Source: Endomychus coccineus (taxonomy: Eukaryota; Arthropoda; Insecta; Coleoptera; Endomychidae). From it: a stretch of DNA of 64,000 nucleotides. Shown here in pieces: positions 57,425-64,000 of this stretch. The translations under genes and the position numbers were made by a program. Position 1 is the stretch's first letter; every line of letters begins with the position of its first letter. A model generated the notes under the pieces. The model saw only the letters and a list, made by a program, of their open reading frames with translations, did not search any database and was not told the origin of the DNA. The stretch covers positions 806,001 to 870,000 of the forward strand of contig CAUEHT010000002.1 in the NCBI GenBank assembly GCA_958510875.1. Direction: 5' to 3'.

Positions 57425-59349
57425 TAAATCAACAAATATTTGAAATCAGACAATGATGTATTATGCAAGTCTGTAACTATACCATTCTCTTTTCTGAAGT
57501 AAGATACAGTTACCACTTAAGTAATCGAAGGACAATACCTAGCACCCCAACACCCCTTAGGGTCTGATATATTATTTGGAAATCTTTCCTCGGTTGAAGT
57601 TAAAATGTTATTCGATAACTTTCAAATATAAAAAAAAAAATCAACGTTATCCAGTAAAAGAACTGCTCAATTACAGAGAATCTTCCAACTCTGATGCCTT
57701 TTGCTTGTCAAAAGGTCCTTTGTACTTTAATAGTATTTTTAGTGGATAATGGTGATTATTTCTTATTTAGTGATATAGTTTATCCACAATGTGAACTCTT
57801 TTATTATTTATTAAATTCCCAAATGTAAAAGAAAAAACCTAAATGAAACCAACTATTTGTGAATCAACAAATACTTGAAATCAGACAATGATATATTATG
57901 CAAGTCTGTAACTATACCATTCTCTTTTCTGAAGTAAGATACAGTTACTACTTAAGTAATCGAAGGAGAATACCTACCACCTCTACCCCGTTAGGTCTGA
58001 CATATTATTTGGAAATCTTTCCTCAGTTGAAGTTGAAATGTTATTCGATAAATCAGACAATGTTGTTTGCAACTACTTCTTCATGTAAATCTCTCAAGCT
58101 GCTTTTTCAATTATTTTTAATGCTATTTGCATTATCTGTGAAGTTACTTTATGCTAGATAGTTACAGTACAGAGAAATCAGAGGAAGGTATGTTATAATA
58201 AAAAAATTATTACCCGTTAAGGAAGAATTTTTTCTCTTTTCAGCTTCGAATCTATCTGATATATGCCAGGAATAACTGAATGAATGGAAGTATGTCATCA
58301 ATTAACTTTACTCTAACCTGGGTTCTTTTCGAATATATATTTACAAAGCTCAATTTGAAGTATTGAAACTGTACAATATGTCATTTGTAAACTTTCCCGT
58401 CATCTCTCTTAATGTTGTATAACATCCATATAGTGATGTATACTTTGTCGAAAGTATACCTTGTGGCAGCAACTTCATTGTTGAAGACTTTTATGATCAT
58501 TTTCATGCATGTACGTTTCCATACAATTGGTTTTGATATGATTTGGTGAGATTTTTCCACCAACTGACATATGTATGAATTGATACATGTAAATTGAACA
58601 TTGAATGCTTTCCTTCCCAATAACATATGAAATACTCTTGTATACATCTTTTCCTTCCTTTATTTCATATGATTTAGGCCTAATTAGCATCGGGTTCCTA
58701 AAAGATGCTATTATATCATAACCTTGTATCTACGTTGAAAATGTGAAATGACAATTCAGATCCTGAAACATAATACACCATACACATATATGAAAATTTC
58801 TTCATTGTAACTGAAATAACATTATTTGAATACTTTGAAAGGCTTGTACTATGAATTTGAACTAATTATGAGGGAATCCAATGTTCGTGGTGCTACATAA
58901 CTTTGGACGATGCTACGTGTATAGTAGAATATGACAGATATCTTGATATATTCCTTGAAAATGTATTGAACTCTGCTCGTACGTGATGAACATACCTTTA
59001 TATATCGTGTTGTCATTCTTTCAATCCCTATGTACTTTAATTTCTGCAATAATATATCTGTTGGTTCCAACCCTTGATATAATTCATATATTCAAATCTG
59101 AAATAAAGTATGTTGAATGTTATTGTTACATATTGTTCAGACATACCTCTAGAACGTTTTTTAATAAATGGGGCCCCCGTTTATATGATATTTATGTAGT
59201 TTTGTTGACTTTTATTTAGATACATGAGTTAACGATTTACAACTCTTTGACTATGAATCAGGTTAAGTTAAGACCATAGATTTGTAGATACTTTTATTTA
59301 AAACTTTCTGGAGTCGATAAGTATGGTTTTTCGTGGCCCCAATTATCTA
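57425..59349. repeat. Spacer and beta upstream flank of module W copy 11
   Basis: The first part repeats 10790-12240 (one and a half of the 440-bp units). The second part is the common spacer and beta upstream element near 59149. No gene. Confidence 0.74.
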
Positions 59350-60766
59350 TAGATGTAGAAATGTACTTGTACCCCTAGGGAGAATATCTTCGTCCATGGA
59401 CCATTTTAGACACTGATATGCCGTACAGAGTTTTTATAATGCTTTTCGCATTGCTTCTACTTCATTTCATTATAAATACACCTCCGAAATCGATCGCTTT
59501 CGTAAATTATCAGGTAATTCTACATAGGTTACCGTCAAACCACGTCAAATATTTATGATTTATTTTAAACTACTTAGAGGCATTTTTGGGGAGTGACGAC
59601 CGCCGTTTACAAGGTAATCAAGAAATCACTTTGACTAAATCGATGACGATCTTTCGAATGGTGAATTTTAATTGAAGGTACAGGCTCTAGTTTTCGATTT
59701 GAAAATATTTTATTATTGTTATTACAATATGGAAGCCAAAAATTGGTATTATATCAATTTGAATAAAAATATCCCCAAATCTTGTGTCAGATTAATTAAT
59801 TTAACGTTTCTAAGAATGCCAAATTTCGCAATTTTATACGAAAGTTTAAACACTCAGATATTTTTAGCGCTTGAGGCTCCGGGATTTTCACTTGGCCTAT
59901 CGAAATTAGAAGGTTCGAATTGTATAAAAACACAATTGCATGAAGACCAAACCTCCTATGTAATAAGCTACGAACGAAATCATTTTGAAGTTTCCCTCGA
60001 GGAGGGAAGTTAGAGTTTATACATTTTACCTCGATCTTGTTAATTTGGGGCCGTTTCGTGCATCGTGTGGCCGGCGCTAGCTGTAATAAAGTCTTTTTGG
60101 CTATGGGCCGCTAGCTTTTACCCGCTTCGGGTATATTTTGTTAGCTAGAAAATTCCCTTTGGTGCTTCGCACTTCAGACGTGCATAGCTGAGACCTGAGA
60201 ATACCTGTTTCTATTTGGATTAAATTTTCGTATTTGAAAGACATTTTGGGGCCCGAGACTATGCTATTAAGTTGACCCGGTTCATAATCTAACGACATGG
60301 ATCGAAAACCGCACTCCAAATGTCCCCTTAAAGTCGTAGGAGGGAGCACTATTTTTGCACTTTTCTAACTCGCGTGCTACGCGCTTCTCGCGTGAACGTC
60401 ATTCGATTTACGGAAAATTACCTATTTCAAAACAGTTTTCGACCCGGTTTGTGGCTATCATGACCTTTTAAAAGGTTCAAAGTTAACGTTTCAATCGTTT
60501 TTTGGGCTCGCCCCGCTCGCTTCATTTAGCTTGTCGTGTCCAAAGTTGACCGTCGATAAGGTCGAAAATCGCATATTCCTAGTTACATTTTTAGTAACTT
60601 AAACACCAACCTGATAAGCCGCTTATTCTAATACCGACTAGTTGATTTTACGGGCTACGCCCCGCTGACGTACAGTTGTTTTCATGTGCAACGCCTTTTC
60701 GAGGGTTTAGTCGGATAGTGCGTGGTAACCTTTATGTGAGGCGTACGGGCACCTTTAGGTTGTCAC
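59350..60766 (+). repeat. Module W copy 11 (beta subtype)
   Basis: TATAAATA at 59471. ORF2 frameshifted; ORF3 of the disrupted type. An S1-type spacer follows, so module 12 comes only 3.18 kb later. Confidence 0.86.
59729..60111 (+). pseudogene. ORF2 of module W copy 11, 10-bp deletion
   Basis: MEAKNWYYINLNKN start. A 10-bp deletion replaces 'gagcccgctccgcgtaag' by 'gagggaag' near 60001 and produces a stop at 60011-60013. The remaining sequence to the normal stop near 60111 is otherwise preserved. Confidence 0.6.
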
Positions 60767-62566
60767 TTGGACAAACGTCAACTTGACAGTTGTAGGTTAC
60801 ACAGATATAATGCAAGGAACAACTGAGTAAATGGGAGTATTTCATCATTGAATTTTAATCCTACTATACCTCTTTCTTTTATGGAGTAACATACAGTACT
60901 ATTTATGTAATCGAAGGAGTTGACCCCACCCCCTTTTGGATGTGACTTATCATTTGGAAAAGTTCCCCAGTAGAAAAAGTACCTAGATAGAACCAGTATG
61001 TAGGAGGGTATTCCTTCTTATAATGTTAATTAATAAATATTGTGCCAATTTGAAATTATGTATTTTCTCAACATGCTACCTACAATTGACTTCTATTTGT
61101 ACATAGGAAACCTGAGCATTTTGTCTATCTGATGCAGAATGACATTCTCTTCTGAGCTACCTCAAGGATACACCTTCTTAGTATGCCATTCGAAAAGATT
61201 TCTCAAACATATCGGTAGTAGAACCATTGTAAAAACCAATTTCCAGTCTTAAAACTGTACGATTTACCCTTTTTGTTATAAATTCAAAGATACAGAATTT
61301 ATTCCTATTAGTAACTTGCAAAATGCAATTGTGTTTCGTTTGTACCTACATGTCTCAAGCAAGTTTGTACATATCTATTTTTTTTGCTAGATAGTCTCAG
61401 AGAAAGTTATGTTATAAAAAATCTACTACCCGTTGAGGAAGCATTTTTTCTCTTTTCAGCTTCGAATCTGATATACTTATGCCAGGAATAATGAAGAAAA
61501 AGGGTGCATTTCATCATTGAGTTTTCCTCCTACCTTCATTCTCTTCATACATACATTTGCAAAGCATAATTTAAAGTATTGAAACTGTACCATCTATCCT
61601 TTGAATGTATTTCCGTCATATCTCTTAATATTGTATAACATCCAATAAGTGATGTATACTTTCTTGAAAGTATACCTTGTGGTAACAGATTAATTGTTTA
61701 ACAATTTTTAATCATTTTCATGCATGTAAATCCATACAATTGGTTTTGATCAGTTTTGGTGACATTTTTCCACCAACCGACAGATGTACAAATTGATACA
61801 TGTAAATTGAACATTAAGAATGCTTTCCTTTCCAATAGCATATGAAATACTCTTGTATACATCTTCACCTTCCTTAATTTCATATGATTTAGGCCTAATT
61901 AGCATCCGATTCCTAAAAGATGCTATGATATCATAACTTTGTATCTACGTTGAAAATGTGAAATGACAATTTAGATCCTGAAACATAATAAACCATACAC
62001 ATATATGAAAATGTCTTTATTGTAACTAAAATAACATTATTTGAATACTTTGAAAGGCTTGTACTATGAAATTGAACTAATTATGAGTGAATCCAATGTT
62101 CGTGGTGCTACATAACTCTGGACGATGCCACGTGTATAGTAGAATATGACAGATATCTTGTTATTTTCCTCGAAAATTTATTGTACCCTTCTCGTAGATG
62201 ATGTAGATACTTTTCCAAATCGTTTTTGTGTTTCTTTCAATCCCTATAAACTTTAATTTGTTCAAGAATATGTGTGTAGGTTAAACGTTGATAAATGATT
62301 CATATCTTCATATCTAAAATCAAATATATTAGCGCTATTGTTAAACATTGCTTAGACTTACTTCTAGATAGTTTTTTGATAGATGAGAACCCCGATTCAT
62401 ATCATATTCAAGTTCTTTTGAACGGAAACATGATGTTTACGATATACATCTGACAGATGGTTGATATGTTGAGACGTCGAAGTGTGAGACCATAGAGGTC
62501 TGATCGATCTTATTTTAAAGGAATTCACGTCCGTAGATATGATTTCAGTGCCCCCAATACTCTATA
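60767..62566. repeat. S1-type spacer between modules 11 and 12
   Basis: Same layout as 22025-23885, with about 70 bp missing near 61105. It ends in the alpha upstream flank from about 62290. No gene. Confidence 0.76.
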
Positions 62567-62593
62567 GATGTAGAAATGTACTTGTAGCCCTAG

Positions 62594-62854
62594 GAAAGAT
62601 ATCTTCGTCCATGGACCATTTTGGACACTTATACGCCGTATTCAGCTTTTATTATTGCTTATACTTCATTTCATCATACAAAGACCCCCGAAATTGATCA
62701 TTTTCGTAAATTATCATCTAGATTGTCGTCAAACTACGTCGAATCTTTACGATTTATTTTAAGGTACTTAGCGGCATTTTTAGGGGTGCCAAAAACAACC
62801 AACAAAGTTCACCCGGAGTATATCGATGACGATCTTTCCGATGGTGAATTTTAA
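62594..62854 (+). pseudogene. ORF1 of module W copy 12, longest version with acidic tail
   Basis: Open from just after the TAG near 62591. It lacks an ATG (TTG at 62621) and reads through the position that is TAA in copies 1, 5 and 6 (TAT here) to end KVHPEYIDDDLSDGEF. This shows that ORF1 and the acidic tail, kept in every module as DNA, form one frame. It contains FRKLSSRLSS followed by VESLRFILRYL. Without a start codon I cannot tell an exon from a relic. Confidence 0.45.
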
Positions 62855-62910
62855 TTGAACGTAGAGGCTTTACTTTTCGATAAAAAAATTCCTTTAAGAT
62901 AATTTTAAAT

Positions 62911-63303
62911 ATGGCCGCCAAAAATTGGTATTATATCGATTTGAATAAAAATATCCCCAAATTTTGCGTCAAATTAATTAATTTGAAGTTTCTGAAAGTA
63001 CGAAATTTCGCAATTTTATACGAACGTTGAAACACACACACAAGTCTTTGGCGCGTGAGGCTCCGGGATTTTCACGTTGCCTATCGAAATTAGAAGGTTC
63101 GAATTGTATAAAAACACAATTGCATGAAGGCCAGATGTCCTATGTAATTTGTTACGAACGGAAACATTTTGACAAATGCCTCGAGGAGATCGCTACGCTT
63201 CAGTTAGAGTTTATACATTTTACCTCGGTCTTGTTAATTTGAGGCCGTTTCGTGGCCCGTGCGGCCGGCGCCAGCTGTAATAAAGTCTTTTTTGCTATAG
63301 GCC
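62911..63303 (+). pseudogene. ORF2 of module W copy 12, three disablements
   Basis: MAAKNWYYIDLNKN start, TGA at codon 40 (63028-63030, as in copies 5 and 6). A 2-bp expansion of the CA run follows immediately and shifts the frame. TGA lies at the Trp site (63240-63242), and TAG replaces the final Gly region ('gctataggccgctag'). The most decayed ORF2 in the window. Confidence 0.6.
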
Positions 63304-63490
63304 GCTAGCATTTATCCGCTGCAGGTATATTTTAGTAGCTAGAAAATTCCCTTTGGTGCTTCGCACGTCAGACGTGCATAGCTGAGACCTGAGAGTACCT
63401 GTTTCTATTTGGATTGAATTTTCGTATTTAAAAGACATTTTGGGGCTCAAAAATTTGCCTATCCTATGACCCCGCTCATAATCTAACGAC

Positions 63491-63664
63491 ATGGAGCGAA
63501 AACGGCACGCCAAAAGTCCTCGTAAAGACGTTCTATGTACCGTAAATTTACACTTTTCTAACTCGCCAGCTACGCGCTCCTCAAGTGAACGTCATTCGAT
63601 TTACGCAAAATTTCCTATTTCAAAACAGTTTTCGACCCGGTTTGGGGCTATCGCGACCTTTTAA
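63491..63664 (+). CDS. ORF3 of module W copy 12, 57-aa basic protein
   Basis: ATG (MERKRHAKSPRKDVL) to TAA, fully open. It shares CTVNLHFSN with copy 7. The C-terminus reads SERHSIYAKFPISKQF. It survives although ORF2 of the same module has collapsed, so ORF3 is not simply tracking ORF2. Confidence 0.45.
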   Translation: MERKRHAKSPRKDVLCTVNLHFSNSPATRSSSERHSIYAKFPISKQFSTRFGAIATF

Positions 63665-63945
63665 AAGGTTCAAAGTTAACGTTTCAATCATTTTTTGAGC
63701 TCGCTTCATTTAGCTTGTCGTGTCCAAAGTTGATTGTCGATATGGTCGAAAATCGCATATCCCTAGTGAGTTTTCTAGTAACTCGGGTATAAACTTAAAC
63801 CGGCCAGTATTATAGTTGACTAGTTGATTTTACGGGCTACGCCCCGCTGTTAACAGTTATTTATGTGCAACGCCTTTTTGAGGGTTTAGTCGGATAGCGC
63901 GTAGTAACCTTTATGTGAGACGTATGGGCACCATTAGGTTGTCAC

Positions 63946-64000
63946 ATACGTTAAGTTGACAGTTGTAGGTTATATAGAGATAGGTATGCGTTCATAAAAA
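63946..64000. repeat. Start of an S3-type spacer
   Basis: Matches the beginning of 46891 and 36257 ('ggttatatagagataggtat'). The array continues beyond the right edge. Confidence 0.7.

Larger units (their letters stand above)
62567..63945 (+). repeat. Module W copy 12 (alpha subtype)
   Basis: Carries the longest ORF1 and an intact ORF3, while ORF2 has three disablements. The 3' region ('ctcgggtataaacttaaacc') resembles copy 7. The last 55 bases of the window begin the S3-type spacer. Confidence 0.86.

Noticed and set aside
1..64000. Array being rDNA or a histone cluster
   Set aside because: No rRNA or histone sequence is recognisable in any module, and the ORFs do not match histone proteins.

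Overview
The window is invertebrate, almost certainly arthropod, nuclear DNA. It is AT-rich and full of eroded LINEs, a Penelope-like element, a BEL/Pao remnant and a Tc1/mariner-type transposase remnant. I recognise no conventional host gene, tRNA, rRNA or CRISPR array. Short AT-rich stretches such as 'acctacctata' fit insect genomes, but I cannot name the species.

The backbone is a tandem array of one cassette (here 'module W'), all on the + strand. Twelve copies are anchored by ORF2 start codons at 618, 6187, 13037, 20980, 24231, 27443, 35198, 42310, 45857, 55016, 59729 and 62911. The uninterrupted period is about 3.2 kb (copies 4 to 5, 5 to 6, 11 to 12). Longer intervals are explained by transposons in the spacer. 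Each module runs from a conserved 5' block (palindrome GTCCATGGAC), through an ORF1 region with an acidic tail, ORF2 (131 aa when intact) and a small basic ORF3 (57-77 aa), to a 3' region with many short inverted repeats.

Three subtypes are visible. Alpha (1, 5, 6, 12) keeps ORF1 open but has a broken ORF2. Beta (2, 9, 10, 11) and gamma (4, 7, 8) have a broken ORF1, and ORF2 is intact in 2, 4 and 9. Copy 3 is a mosaic with intact ORF2. ORF3 is intact in 1, 2, 9 and 12.

The spacers are themselves degenerate repeats that have been copied with their transposons. LINE N1 lies at 7.7-10.3 and 16.0-18.2 kb. Internally deleted or truncated LINE N2 lies at 2.1-3.95, 32.5-33.6, 39.1-40.2, 42.5-43.6 and 50.9-52.9 kb. 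LINE N3 lies at 29.8-31.6, 37.2-38.2 and 47.8-50.0 kb, and a Penelope-like element sits inside two of its three copies. Mariner-type remnants lie at 14.9-15.65 and 56.8-57.3 kb, each next to a BEL/Pao fragment. Several units share the same defects and junctions, so the array grew by unequal exchange or segmental duplication after the insertions.

The candidate 'undescribed system' is module W itself: a multicopy three-ORF cassette of unknown function in a transposon-rich, probably heterochromatic, tandem array. Whether it is a gene family, an amplified selfish element or an endogenised virus-like unit cannot be decided from sequence alone.
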